This document shows, one piece after another, positions 7,921 to 16,710 of a stretch of 64,000 bases of DNA; within the stretch, counting starts at the first letter, position 1; each line of letters starts with the position of its first letter. The notes beneath the pieces were generated by a model that was not told where the DNA came from, made no database searches, and saw only the letters and a list, made by a program, of their open reading frames with translations. The translations under genes were made by a program, and so were the position numbers. Source of the DNA: CAVQDV01 sp963711375 (GTDB lineage: Bacteria > Pseudomonadota > Gammaproteobacteria > Coxiellales > Coxiellaceae); assembly GCA_963711375.1 (NCBI GenBank), contig CAVQDV010000005.1, positions 2,418,001 to 2,482,000 of the forward strand, given 5' to 3'.

Positions 7921-9246
7921 ATGAAAAAAAGGATATTGACCCAGAGTGTTGTCGCTCTATTAATTTTTTCACTGGCTGAGGCCACCGTTTTTGCAGACAC
8001 TTCCTTGTCTCGCTTGCAAGAACTCGAAAAAACAAATCAATTTACAGAAGCTTACTCATTAGCCAAACAACTGGCCCCCAAGAATTCTGGAACACCCGAT
8101 TTTGATTATCTTTATGGGGTTGCGGCTTTAAAAACGAACCATCCAGGTGAAGCTCTTTTCGCCTTTGAACGTGTGCTATTACTTCGTCCAAACGATGAAG
8201 CAGCGGGTTTTGAGTTGGCTCAAAGTAATTTTCAACTTAAAGATACTAACAACGCCAAAAAGAATTTCGCGGAGTTCCTAAGTCGTAATCCCCACTCAAA
8301 ATTGAGTCTAGAAGCCGAGCAATATCTGCAAAAAATTAATTTAATCGAAAAACATTTACGCACCCATGTCATTGGATTTATGCGTACAGAATCTGGTTTT
8401 GACAGTAATGTTAACGTGGCCCCACAGGCCACATTTTTAACTCTTCCAGATAGTCAGCCACTAATCTTAGTGCCGTCTTCAAGGGCTGTGCCATCCTGGT
8501 TTACAAATCTTGTTGCGGGTGTGGCTTGGTATCATACGGTGAATGAACAAGAAACCGTCTATTTTAATGTGAGTGGATTTCAACGATTCAATTATGCCCA
8601 CTGGGCTAGCCGCTTTAATTTCGGCCAAGCACGCAGCACCCTCGGTATTATTATTAAAAAGGGTGCGTGGCGCTTTAATTTCCCCATGGAATTCGACGAA
8701 TTGTCTTTTGGGCAAAGTGTTTTTGTCAATACTTATTCTAATGGGATCGAAATTTCTCGTCCGGTTGGAAATAATTTAATTGGAGTTACTGTACAATCTC
8801 AATTTTTGTTTTATCCGCGGGCTCTGACTCGAAATGGCCACGACTTTTTTGGCTCTTTTGATTGGACTTTTCGACCCAGCACAAAGCCAGCCGAGTTAGT
8901 AACCAGGCTTTATGCTTCAGATGGTGATAATTTAAATCCCATATCGAGCTTCGAAACCAGTAGCTACTATGGAGCACAGACCCTTGCTCGTTGGAATGGA
9001 TTTGCAAAGTGTAAACCTTACCTGTCATTTAATTGGCTGCATTCGATTTATCACGCTCCTCACACTACCTTTCGGGTTAAACGAGGGGATGATTTCATTG
9101 ATTTCACTGCGGGTTTCGATTTGCAATTAGAACGAAATTTGTTTCTGCATCCAAGTTATAGCTACGGTAAAAATTACAGTAATGTTCCTCTTAACCGTTA
9201 CCAACGAAATCTATACCAAATTGGTTTAGAATATCGGGTTTACTAG
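7921..9246 (+). CDS. TPR-containing outer-membrane beta-barrel protein
   Basis: The start is set at the ATG at 7921 (441 residues) because a signal peptide begins there (MKKRILTQSVVALLIFSLAE, cleavage likely after VFAD) and AGGGA sits 7 bp upstream; the longer frame from 7885 adds only a nonsense extension. Residues about 20-140 are helical with TPR-like units (LYGVAALKTNHPGEALFAFE, LLLRPNDEAAGFELAQSNF). The rest alternates aromatic strands and ends YQIGLEYRVY, typical of an outer-membrane barrel. It is probably co-transcribed with the FecR-like gene 22 bp downstream. TPR-barrel proteins of this layout often help place or export surface molecules, but no specific role can be assigned. Confidence 0.75.
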   Translation: MKKRILTQSVVALLIFSLAEATVFADTSLSRLQELEKTNQFTEAYSLAKQLAPKNSGTPDFDYLYGVAALKTNHPGEALFAFERVLLLRPNDEAAGFELAQSNFQLKDTNNAKKNFAEFLSRNPHSKLSLEAEQYLQKINLIEKHLRTHVIGFMRTESGFDSNVNVAPQATFLTLPDSQPLILVPSSRAVPSWFTNLVAGVAWYHTVNEQETVYFNVSGFQRFNYAHWASRFNFGQARSTLGIIIKKGAWRFNFPMEFDELSFGQSVFVNTYSNGIEISRPVGNNLIGVTVQSQFLFYPRALTRNGHDFFGSFDWTFRPSTKPAELVTRLYASDGDNLNPISSFETSSYYGAQTLARWNGFAKCKPYLSFNWLHSIYHAPHTTFRVKRGDDFIDFTAGFDLQLERNLFLHPSYSYGKNYSNVPLNRYQRNLYQIGLEYRVY

Positions 9247-9268
9247 CCGCAAAAAGAAGGAGTATTTT

Positions 9269-10075
9269 GTGTTAAACAAAGTAAATAAATATTTTATTCC
9301 AACATTCGTGCTGATGGCCTCGGTGGGCTTTATCTCAAATACGTGGGCGGAATCCTCACCAGCAGGCGTGATTATTGTATCGAAAGGCACTGTTGAAGCT
9401 TTAGGTTCTGGCAGTCAATCGCGAGCGCTAAGTCGAGGCTCAGAGATTTATTCAGGCGATGAAATTACCACTGCTGCAAATAGTGAAGTGCAAATTCGTT
9501 TTACGGATAATGGTATTGTTTCCTTGAAACCAAATGCAGCTTATCGTGTGAATAGCTATGAATTTAAAGGGCCAGCGGACAAAAAAGCCAATTTGACCTC
9601 AAGTCTATTGAAGGGAAAAATGCTGGCTTTAACCGGGGAAATCACTAAGGAAAATCCTAAAGGCTATACCGTCAAAACCAAGCTCTCCACTATCGGAATT
9701 ACTGGAACTGAATTTGCCACTGAGCTAACACGAGACGTGCAAACCTTGGAGGTTTTTAGGGGCACCGTAATTTTTTCAGCCAGAGGTGGCAGCATCAATG
9801 TAGGTGAGAACGCGCCCTACAGTGCCGCCATGGTGACGAGCGCCTCTGGGGTTCCAGTGGGCTTTAAAGCAGCACCCGCTTTTTTTTCTAAACCCTATGA
9901 AGCTTCTAAAGAAGATCTCGAAAATCTTGTCTACGATTCTCTGATGAAACAATCATTTTATGACAGTTATAGACTCGGTTTAGATGAGGAATTACTTAGT
10001 GAAAAGAATCCAGCTGATGCAGCAGAAGACTGCTTAGATGCCGACTTAGTAGAGGAAGGAGCTGAAGATCATTAA
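9269..10075 (+). CDS. FecR-domain periplasmic protein
   Basis: 268 residues with a GTG start, preceded by GAAGG at a good distance. An N-terminal signal peptide (about 1-27, ending NTWA) sends it to the periplasm. The FecR domain (about 35-160) is recognisable from GTVEALGSGSQSRALSRGSE, GDEITTAANSEVQIRF, DNGIVSLKPNAAYRV and STIGITGTEFATEL. The C-terminus is acidic. FecR-domain proteins with CHASE2 cyclases and TPR proteins as neighbours recur in bacterial genomes, and here all three sit together. A role in sensing or scaffolding at the cell envelope is inference. Its end lies 5 bp from the convergent cyclase gene. Confidence 0.85.
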   Translation: MLNKVNKYFIPTFVLMASVGFISNTWAESSPAGVIIVSKGTVEALGSGSQSRALSRGSEIYSGDEITTAANSEVQIRFTDNGIVSLKPNAAYRVNSYEFKGPADKKANLTSSLLKGKMLALTGEITKENPKGYTVKTKLSTIGITGTEFATELTRDVQTLEVFRGTVIFSARGGSINVGENAPYSAAMVTSASGVPVGFKAAPAFFSKPYEASKEDLENLVYDSLMKQSFYDSYRLGLDEELLSEKNPADAAEDCLDADLVEEGAEDH

Positions 10076-10080
10076 CGCCC

Positions 10081-12306
10081 TCACTTTATTTTCCATTCAT
10101 AAACGCCATCCCACTCCCCTTCTAAGGGTTGCTTAATGAGGTTTTGAATACGCTCGATATACAGATTATAAAGGGTTGTGCTCGGATATTTTTTATTTAA
10201 TGATAAAAATAAATTGAGCGCCATTTCAAAATGACCAGCAAAATATTCATTAAGCGCTTTTTCATACTCCGATATTTCTGCTAATATATCAGGTGTGGCA
10301 TCAATTTTCTTGCAAATTAAAGCAAAGATTTCTGAGGCTTCGGTTTTTCCTTTTACTTTAACACGATCCAGCTTTTTGAAAATAAAATCTGGCTGGTTTT
10401 TCCATGTATCTTCACCAACAACAATTTTCACACCATATTGTTTGGATAAGCCTTCTAATCGGGAAGCTAAATTAACCGCATTTCCAAGCACGGTATAAGC
10501 TCGTCGAAATTGAGATCCCATGTCGCCGACATTCATAAGGCCCGTATTAAGACCCACACCAATATCAACCACTGGAAGCCCCTGCATTTGAAATTCCAAT
10601 TTTAATTCTTCGGTGATGGCAAGCATTTCTAATGCACACGAAAGTGCATTTGTTGCGTGAGTGGGATTATTAACGGGTGCGCCCCAAAAGGCCATTACCA
10701 TGTCGCCAACATATTTATCGATGGTACCATGATATTTGAAAATAACAGCCGTTATAGGGGTAAGAAATTGATTCAGCAAGTCTTTAAGTTGGGTTACTGT
10801 TAAACTTTCTGAAATGGTGGTGAAACTGCGAATATCGGAAAATAAAACCGTTAATTCTTTTGTTTCTCCCTCAAATCCATATTGTTTGGGATCTTCATTC
10901 ATCACTTCAACCAGCTCGCTTGGGACATATTGACCAAACATACTTTTTAATTTAGCTCTTTGACGAACCTCAAAAAACAGACCATAAACAAGATTGAAAA
11001 TGGTAATTAATCCAATACTGCCCACAGGCAATAAAACCGAGAGTATGGTTTTTTCATGATGGAGGAGCCAGTGATTTCCAATAATAATTCCAGAGATAAG
11101 CAATGCGGCAATCAAAATAATACTGAGCACATCGATAAATGGAAATATAAAAATACACAAAAGCCCCACAATTATGGTTATAATTAATTCTGCGGCAGGT
11201 GCCCAAGTGGGTTTTGATGAAAAGTCCCCCGTCAATAATGAATTCAGAATATCTCCATGAAGATAAAGGCCAGGATAAACAGGGTCAACGGGGGTTGCGT
11301 GAATATCATTTAAACTTAAGGCAGAAGAGCCCACCAAAACCATTGAATTTTTTAAAATGTTGGAATCAAATTTATTATTGAGTAAGTCGACGGCTGGAAT
11401 AATTTGACGATTATTAATTTTCTTGTGATAGGGAATAAAAATTTGCCCATGCTCATCTGTTGGTATTCGAATATCTCCGATTTTAACAGCCGCAATAGCC
11501 TGATTTTTTCCCACTTTTTCAGTTTCAATTCCGACTTTATCGAGCAACAAATATTGACGAACGACTTCTAAATCCAATGAGGGATACAAGGCATTTTGAT
11601 AGCGTAATACGAGGGGGGCTCGTCTTAGCACGCCATCATCGTCTGGAAATATGGTAACAAATCCCCCATGTTTTGCCGCATTTTGAAGAAGTTCTATATT
11701 CGCTCGATATCGATACATATCGAAAGCCAGTGAAGAGGTGATACCCTGTTGATCGAGCTGAAAGATAGGTGGAGGAAGTTGGCCAGAATTAGTCAGTGAG
11801 GTATCATTATGAAAAACAAAGCCTAGCACCGTTTCAATGCTGGCAAAGCTCTTTTTCAATTCTTCGTCATAATCAAAATTTGGGACATTATTTTCTAGAA
11901 ATTTAATAACGTCTTTATTTTGTGTGGGATCTTTTTTTGCTTCATTCAATAATACCACCGCCATGTTGGCTTCCGGTTGAGTGAAGGTTATGTCAAACCC
12001 AACAACAGCCGTGCCTGCTTGATGTAATTCATTGACGAGTTTTGCTACAATTTTGCGAGGCCAAGGCCAACGACCCACTTGCTGAATGCTTCTTTCATCA
12101 ATATCGACTATAACGACGTTATATTTGCTGGATTTCGAAAAATCAGGAAGTCCTACATTTAACATAAAATCGTAGGCTTTTACATTCATCTCTTCTCGCA
12201 GTCCAGCGATAAAGGTGACATTTGTCAATTGTATCCACGCGGCAAAAAGCAAAACAAGCAATCCAAATGCAATAACAGGTAATTTCTTCCTGAATTTATT
12301 AAACAC
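10081..12306 (-). CDS. CHASE2-domain adenylate/guanylate cyclase (class III)
   Basis: 741 residues. An N-terminal membrane helix (about 10-30) is followed by an extracytoplasmic CHASE2 sensor (about 40-345: DIDERSIQQVGRWPWPR, VVGFDITF, LVGSSALSLNDIHATPVDPV). Three further membrane helices (about 360-440) lead to a class III catalytic domain (about 475-665). That domain keeps the metal-binding Asp pair (LFSDIRSFTTIS and DKYVGDMVMAFWGAP) and the transition-state region LGNAVNLASRLEGL. A short helical tail follows. It should make cAMP or cGMP in response to an envelope signal. The substrate base cannot be settled by eye, and adenylate is more common in this architecture. Two cNMP-binding transporter-like proteins are encoded about 2 kb away. 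Confidence 0.92.
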   Translation of the reverse strand: MFNKFRKKLPVIAFGLLVLLFAAWIQLTNVTFIAGLREEMNVKAYDFMLNVGLPDFSKSSKYNVVIVDIDERSIQQVGRWPWPRKIVAKLVNELHQAGTAVVGFDITFTQPEANMAVVLLNEAKKDPTQNKDVIKFLENNVPNFDYDEELKKSFASIETVLGFVFHNDTSLTNSGQLPPPIFQLDQQGITSSLAFDMYRYRANIELLQNAAKHGGFVTIFPDDDGVLRRAPLVLRYQNALYPSLDLEVVRQYLLLDKVGIETEKVGKNQAIAAVKIGDIRIPTDEHGQIFIPYHKKINNRQIIPAVDLLNNKFDSNILKNSMVLVGSSALSLNDIHATPVDPVYPGLYLHGDILNSLLTGDFSSKPTWAPAAELIITIIVGLLCIFIFPFIDVLSIILIAALLISGIIIGNHWLLHHEKTILSVLLPVGSIGLITIFNLVYGLFFEVRQRAKLKSMFGQYVPSELVEVMNEDPKQYGFEGETKELTVLFSDIRSFTTISESLTVTQLKDLLNQFLTPITAVIFKYHGTIDKYVGDMVMAFWGAPVNNPTHATNALSCALEMLAITEELKLEFQMQGLPVVDIGVGLNTGLMNVGDMGSQFRRAYTVLGNAVNLASRLEGLSKQYGVKIVVGEDTWKNQPDFIFKKLDRVKVKGKTEASEIFALICKKIDATPDILAEISEYEKALNEYFAGHFEMALNLFLSLNKKYPSTTLYNLYIERIQNLIKQPLEGEWDGVYEWKIK

Positions 12307-12314
12307 AATATTCC

Positions 12315-12908
12315 TTATTCATGCTCCGGGGCAACTACATAAATACCTGGGGCATTGCGCAAATAACCCTTGTAATCCATTCCATAACCGAAAACATAAT
12401 GGTTTTCGACGGCCATGCCGGTAAAATCTGCCCTCGGTGTGCCTTCTGGCAAACGGGCTCCAATTTTATCGACCAGTACAGCAGAGAGCACTTCTTTAGC
12501 GCCCTGATCTAAACAATAATCTAAAATGCCTTTTAAGGTAATCCCTCCATCTAAAATATCATCCACGATAACCACGGTGCGATTTCGCAATACAATTTCA
12601 GGACGGACCTTCCAAACTAATTCACCACCAGAAGTTTTTCCCATGTAGCGTGTTGCATGGATATAGTCGATTTCAAGCGGAAAATCTAAGCGGGGCAATA
12701 AATTTCCAAGTGGAACAATTCCACCCAAAACAACGCATAAAAAAATAGGATTCGTATGAGAAAGCCGATAACTAATTTCGGTTGCCATGCGGTCTAAAGC
12801 CGCTTCGATTTCGGCCTTCGAATAGAGGCAACGTGCCTTAGCAAATACATCTCGAATATGTTCAGGCAATATAGTTCGAACGGGCGAATTCTTGGTTTGG
12901 GATTTCAT
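12315..12908 (-). CDS. hpt: Hypoxanthine(-guanine) phosphoribosyltransferase
   Basis: A purine-salvage enzyme of 197 residues that joins hypoxanthine or guanine to PRPP. The PRPP-binding motif VVIVDDILDGGITL is intact and the N-terminal fold and C-terminal FGYGMDYKGYLRN fit the family. An hpt-like gene next to nagZ is a common arrangement in gammaproteobacteria. The gap to nagZ is 19 bp, and the cyclase gene starts 8 bp downstream on the same strand, so all may share a transcript. Confidence 0.9.
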   Translation of the reverse strand: MKSQTKNSPVRTILPEHIRDVFAKARCLYSKAEIEAALDRMATEISYRLSHTNPIFLCVVLGGIVPLGNLLPRLDFPLEIDYIHATRYMGKTSGGELVWKVRPEIVLRNRTVVIVDDILDGGITLKGILDYCLDQGAKEVLSAVLVDKIGARLPEGTPRADFTGMAVENHYVFGYGMDYKGYLRNAPGIYVVAPEHE

Positions 12909-12927
12909 GACCTTTTTTTCTCCTCAA

Positions 12928-13881
12928 TTATTGTAATCCACGGATATTTTTCATAAATGCCTGTATGCGTTTTCCTGAAAGTGGGTCCGTTGGTTTAAGA
13001 TTATTTTCCAAAACCCCATCCAAGCCCTCTTCATCATTGCAAATAATCAGCAAATCACAACCTGCTTGTAATGCCAATTTAGCACGGTTTGTCATATCAT
13101 TATCCGAAACAGCCGCTTTCATGCTTAAATCATCGCTCATAATAACTTTTGAATAAGCCAAGCGTCCTCGTAAAATATCTTGAAGCCAGAATTGAGAATA
13201 TCCAGCAGGACGGGAATCGATTTTTTCATAGACAATATGTGCGGGCATAATGCCATCGAGTAAGTGGGTTAAATGTAAATAGGGTTGTAAATCCAAGTCC
13301 CATAATTCATTAAAACTACGTGGATCAATGGGGAGCTGATGATGTGAATCAGCGCTCACACCGCCATGTCCTGGAAAATGCTTGCCTACCACGGGCATTC
13401 CCATCGATTTCATAGCGAGAATCATGGTTTTGGCAAGTTGATGGACAACCTCGGGTTTGGTATAAAAACAGCGCCCATCTATCAGCCAACTTTTACCCTG
13501 ATCAATATCGAGCACTGGCATTAAATTCAAATTAATACCGACCTCTTGGAGTTCTTTCACCGATTCTACAGCACAGCGATGTAATTCTTCTTTTGCTAAT
13601 TCAGGTTGATCCTGATAAAACTCGCCCCAATGACGCATCGCTGGCAGCATAGTAAAACCTTCACGAAAACGTTGTACTCGACCGCCTTCTTGGTCAACCG
13701 AAATAATCATCGGTTTTATTTTTTTTAAATGATTGCATAAGGCTCGAAGCTGAGTTTTATTTTGAAAATTACGGCGAAATAAAACCACGCCGGCCACGGC
13801 GGGATGACTAAGACGCTCAATATCGATCTTACTTAATTCAGGGCCCCGAAAATCCATTAATATAAAACCAGTATTTTCCAT
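12928..13881 (-). CDS. nagZ: NagZ: beta-N-acetylhexosaminidase
   Basis: A family 3 glycoside hydrolase of 317 residues that removes N-acetylglucosamine from anhydro-muropeptides in the cytosol during cell-wall recycling. The signature KHFPGHGGVSADSHHQLP is complete, and the nucleophile Asp sits in VIMSDDLSMKAA. VVLFRRNF and ISVDQEGGRVQRF are also typical. The stop of the DUF1820 gene upstream is 2 bp from its start, so the two are co-transcribed. Confidence 0.96.
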   Translation of the reverse strand: MENTGFILMDFRGPELSKIDIERLSHPAVAGVVLFRRNFQNKTQLRALCNHLKKIKPMIISVDQEGGRVQRFREGFTMLPAMRHWGEFYQDQPELAKEELHRCAVESVKELQEVGINLNLMPVLDIDQGKSWLIDGRCFYTKPEVVHQLAKTMILAMKSMGMPVVGKHFPGHGGVSADSHHQLPIDPRSFNELWDLDLQPYLHLTHLLDGIMPAHIVYEKIDSRPAGYSQFWLQDILRGRLAYSKVIMSDDLSMKAAVSDNDMTNRAKLALQAGCDLLIICNDEEGLDGVLENNLKPTDPLSGKRIQAFMKNIRGLQ

Positions 13882-13883
13882 TA

Positions 13884-14222
13884 CTATTCTTCTCGAATGG
13901 GTTGATAAATATTCGGGAATGGGCTGACATTACTCAGTTTATCGCTAATATCATTCACTCGGGCTTCTCCGATTTTTGAAACTTCATCAATACGCGAGAT
14001 TAAATGAATCGGAATGTAGCTGCGCTTTACCCCTTTGAATTCTAGTTTAAGCTTTTCGTCCCCTGGGTCGACGACAACGGTGGTAGTGGCTTCTTTGAAA
14101 ACAATTTCTTCAATTTCAATGAAGCCCATCAGATGGTCTTCTGATATGTAACGCGCGTACAATTCGTAGGATTTCCCGAATTGGCTAAAAATAATTCGAT
14201 AGATTGGTTCATCACTCGCCAT
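13884..14222 (-). CDS. DUF1820 family protein
   Basis: A small cytosolic protein of 112 residues that matches the DUF1820 family found next to nagZ in many gammaproteobacteria. Typical parts are YRIIFSQFGKSYELYARYI, GFIEIEEIVF and YIPIHLISRIDEV. No catalytic motif or membrane segment is visible and the function is unknown. It is the first gene of the DUF1820-nagZ-hpt group. Confidence 0.85.
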   Translation of the reverse strand: MASDEPIYRIIFSQFGKSYELYARYISEDHLMGFIEIEEIVFKEATTTVVVDPGDEKLKLEFKGVKRSYIPIHLISRIDEVSKIGEARVNDISDKLSNVSPFPNIYQPIREE

Positions 14223-14278
14223 ACACTAACCTTGAAATGGATGCAGCGCAAAGTGTAGCCGAGATGGCACAAGATTTC

Positions 14279-14312
14279 CACATAAAAAGTCTTCGATAGT
14301 TCATTTTATGTG
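14279..14312 (-). terminator. Inverted repeat behind the biosynthetic operon
   Basis: CACATAAAA (14279-14287) and TTTTATGTG (14304-14312) form a perfect 9-bp stem with a 16-nt loop just beyond the stop of the last transporter gene. It is AT-rich with no long T tract, so it is at best a weak terminator. It could equally be a site for a regulator of the DUF1820-nagZ-hpt genes. Confidence 0.35.
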
Positions 14313-14321
14313 CAGGAACTT

Positions 14322-16697
14322 TCATTCTGTGGGTAAATCTTTTGGAAGAAAATCTCTCAAATAACCTAATATTTGCTGGATAATCGACTGACTAAGCACG
14401 GGGATGTCTTCCATTAATTGTATGAATTCCTGTTTATAAAGACTCAGAAGCACGGCATCGGTTTTTGCCTTCGCCGTTCCGCTTCTGGGTTGATTATCCA
14501 GCAATGCAATCTCTCCGAAAATCCCAAAAGGTTTTACCTCATTCAAAAACGCTTGCTGGCCTTGAATTTCTAGCGCTCCAGAGACAAGCATATACATGCA
14601 ATTCGCCTCATCTCCTCTGCTAAAAATGACATCATTGGCTTTTGCAGTCGATTCTACGAGAGATTCTGCAATCACCTCGAGGGCTTCGGCTGATAGAGAT
14701 TGAAAGAGACTCACTTTACGTAAAAAAAGCACTTTTTCTTCAATATTCATGTTTACTCCAGGAATAAATTTTTGAATGGAACTTATTCGACATAACCAAG
14801 GATCTGCAGCAATTACTATCTCACAGTCCTTCTGCGACAATGTTTTTTTAGAGGGCTCTAGGGTTTGTTGCAACACAATTTTTAAACTAGAATTTTCTGA
14901 AATGGTCATCAAATATTCGATTGCATTTGCACGTTCGATTTGATTCGATTTTACGAATATTTTATCTTGAATGTTTGGAATCGAATTTAAGATCGAACGA
15001 GTATGATTTAGACTGGCAAATAAAAATAAAAAACGTTGCATAGAAAATTGACGGCGCGATTCAAGCTCTAATTGCATATATTCTGGAAAAGTTACCTGAA
15101 GGACTTGACTGAGGGAAATGATTTCTTTACTAAGCAATTCGAGCTGTTTTGAAATAAAATTTCGGAAAGGCTCAGTTAACTTAAAAGTAAGGGCTCGAAT
15201 CGCAATGGTTTCTGCCACTTCGTCTTGTACAATTTTCGAATTTATATTAGCGAGCGCTATAAAAGCCCCCTCAATTTTATTGGAGTCTAATTGCCCGAGG
15301 AGTTTTATCCGAGCCTGAATATTCACCATGTCCTTTGTTTTATCGAGATCCTGAATAATGTTAGGCACTGGATCAAAGTCAACATTTTTAAAAAATTGTG
15401 AAGCAACATAAATGGGGCATTTTCGACCGATCTCTGTAATAATTACAGTATCTTGCACGGGTGTTATTTCCGGGGTGTAGAGCATCCCAAAGAATGCATA
15501 TCGAGTTTTTTCAACTTGATTTTTAAGATTACGATTATAGCCTTCTCGAATACCGCGAACTAGAAAGAGGCTTGGGAGAGTAAAAAGGACGATGAAAACT
15601 AAAACATAACGTGTGGTGGCATACCGTTCACCAAGTAGATACAATACTGAAGAAGCAATTATGGCCTTCCCAATTAGCAAAGGGACTATAGCCAGGATCC
15701 CTCTAAAACGAAATTGCACCCCAGTAGATATCGTATTCATAATTATTGAAATTGCAACAGAATAGGATCCTAGACAAATAAGGTTGCAAACAACATACAT
15801 CAGAGTAACGAGGGTGAAATTAGGGAAAATAAAAGTTATTACCGCAAATCCAAGGGTGGAAAGAGAGAAGGACGTAAAGGGAGCTGCCACTCCAAAACGT
15901 TTCAATATCCAGGGTTGAACTTTGAGTTGGGTGGAAATCAGCACGGAGAAGATTACCCCCCAGAACAAAGTAGACACCACACCTATCATTTCTTTATTGA
16001 AGGTTTTTTTTAGCATAGACATGAAAATATAGTCGAGGAGAACAAGGATTATTGTTGTCATCACGGAATAGATCAGCAAGGAAGGAAAAAAAGGGGGAAT
16101 CGTTACTTCAGTAGGCTTCTCTACCCGTTTCAGTTTGACAGGCAAAGGCTCAAGTTGTCCATAGAGAATTGAACCAAAGATAAATAAAACTAAATAAGCC
16201 AAAATTAGAATGTTTCTATTAAATAGAAAAATTAATCCTGGAAATAATAAGCAGAAAAATAAACCACCCACCCCAAAGACAAGATTGATAACGCTGGAAA
16301 ATCGACGATATTCTCGAATATCAAATGCTAATGAAATAGCATTTCCTACTAGAATAGTCATTTGGAAAGCAGCGGTTGGAAGAAAGAGGCATAAAAGAAA
16401 AACACTTCCTGGTAAGCCAAGAAGAACAGAGATATAACAAGCCAAAAGAAGAATAATACTTATAATTGAAAATCCCAAAGCGTATTTTTTTGGATTTTTA
16501 TTCACTAACCAGAAACCGAGAATTATAACAGCAAGGAAAAAAATAGATTGAAAAAAATAATAATAAGGCAAAATAGTCGTAGGATAGTCACCCATTAATC
16601 CTGATGCTACGTAGCCTCCAGCCCCTACAAATAAACCCAGGCAACTCACTTTTAATAACATTGCCACGAGCACTCGTTTATCTAAGAACTGTAACAT
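14322..16697 (-). CDS. Membrane transporter-like protein with C-terminal cNMP-binding domain (copy 2)
   Basis: 791 residues in three parts. Residues about 1-385 form roughly twelve hydrophobic helices in an MFS/nucleotide-transporter (NTT)-like layout. About 395-660 is a soluble helical stretch resembling HEAT repeats (DLDKTKDMVNIQARIKLLGQ). About 670-791 is a Crp-type cyclic-nucleotide-binding domain with the phosphate-binding cassette FGEIALLDNQPRSGTA intact. NTT-family proteins with HEAT and cNMP modules are known in bacteria, but their substrates are not well defined. It is a tandem paralogue of the next gene (same length, conserved motifs throughout) and lies 13 bp behind it, at the end of the PKS operon. 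Nucleotide exchange, or export of the operon's product under cAMP control, are both open. Confidence 0.8.
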   Translation of the reverse strand: MLQFLDKRVLVAMLLKVSCLGLFVGAGGYVASGLMGDYPTTILPYYYFFQSIFFLAVIILGFWLVNKNPKKYALGFSIISIILLLACYISVLLGLPGSVFLLCLFLPTAAFQMTILVGNAISLAFDIREYRRFSSVINLVFGVGGLFFCLLFPGLIFLFNRNILILAYLVLFIFGSILYGQLEPLPVKLKRVEKPTEVTIPPFFPSLLIYSVMTTIILVLLDYIFMSMLKKTFNKEMIGVVSTLFWGVIFSVLISTQLKVQPWILKRFGVAAPFTSFSLSTLGFAVITFIFPNFTLVTLMYVVCNLICLGSYSVAISIIMNTISTGVQFRFRGILAIVPLLIGKAIIASSVLYLLGERYATTRYVLVFIVLFTLPSLFLVRGIREGYNRNLKNQVEKTRYAFFGMLYTPEITPVQDTVIITEIGRKCPIYVASQFFKNVDFDPVPNIIQDLDKTKDMVNIQARIKLLGQLDSNKIEGAFIALANINSKIVQDEVAETIAIRALTFKLTEPFRNFISKQLELLSKEIISLSQVLQVTFPEYMQLELESRRQFSMQRFLFLFASLNHTRSILNSIPNIQDKIFVKSNQIERANAIEYLMTISENSSLKIVLQQTLEPSKKTLSQKDCEIVIAADPWLCRISSIQKFIPGVNMNIEEKVLFLRKVSLFQSLSAEALEVIAESLVESTAKANDVIFSRGDEANCMYMLVSGALEIQGQQAFLNEVKPFGIFGEIALLDNQPRSGTAKAKTDAVLLSLYKQEFIQLMEDIPVLSQSIIQQILGYLRDFLPKDLPTE

Positions 16698-16710
16698 TAA
16701 ACCCTCTGTA

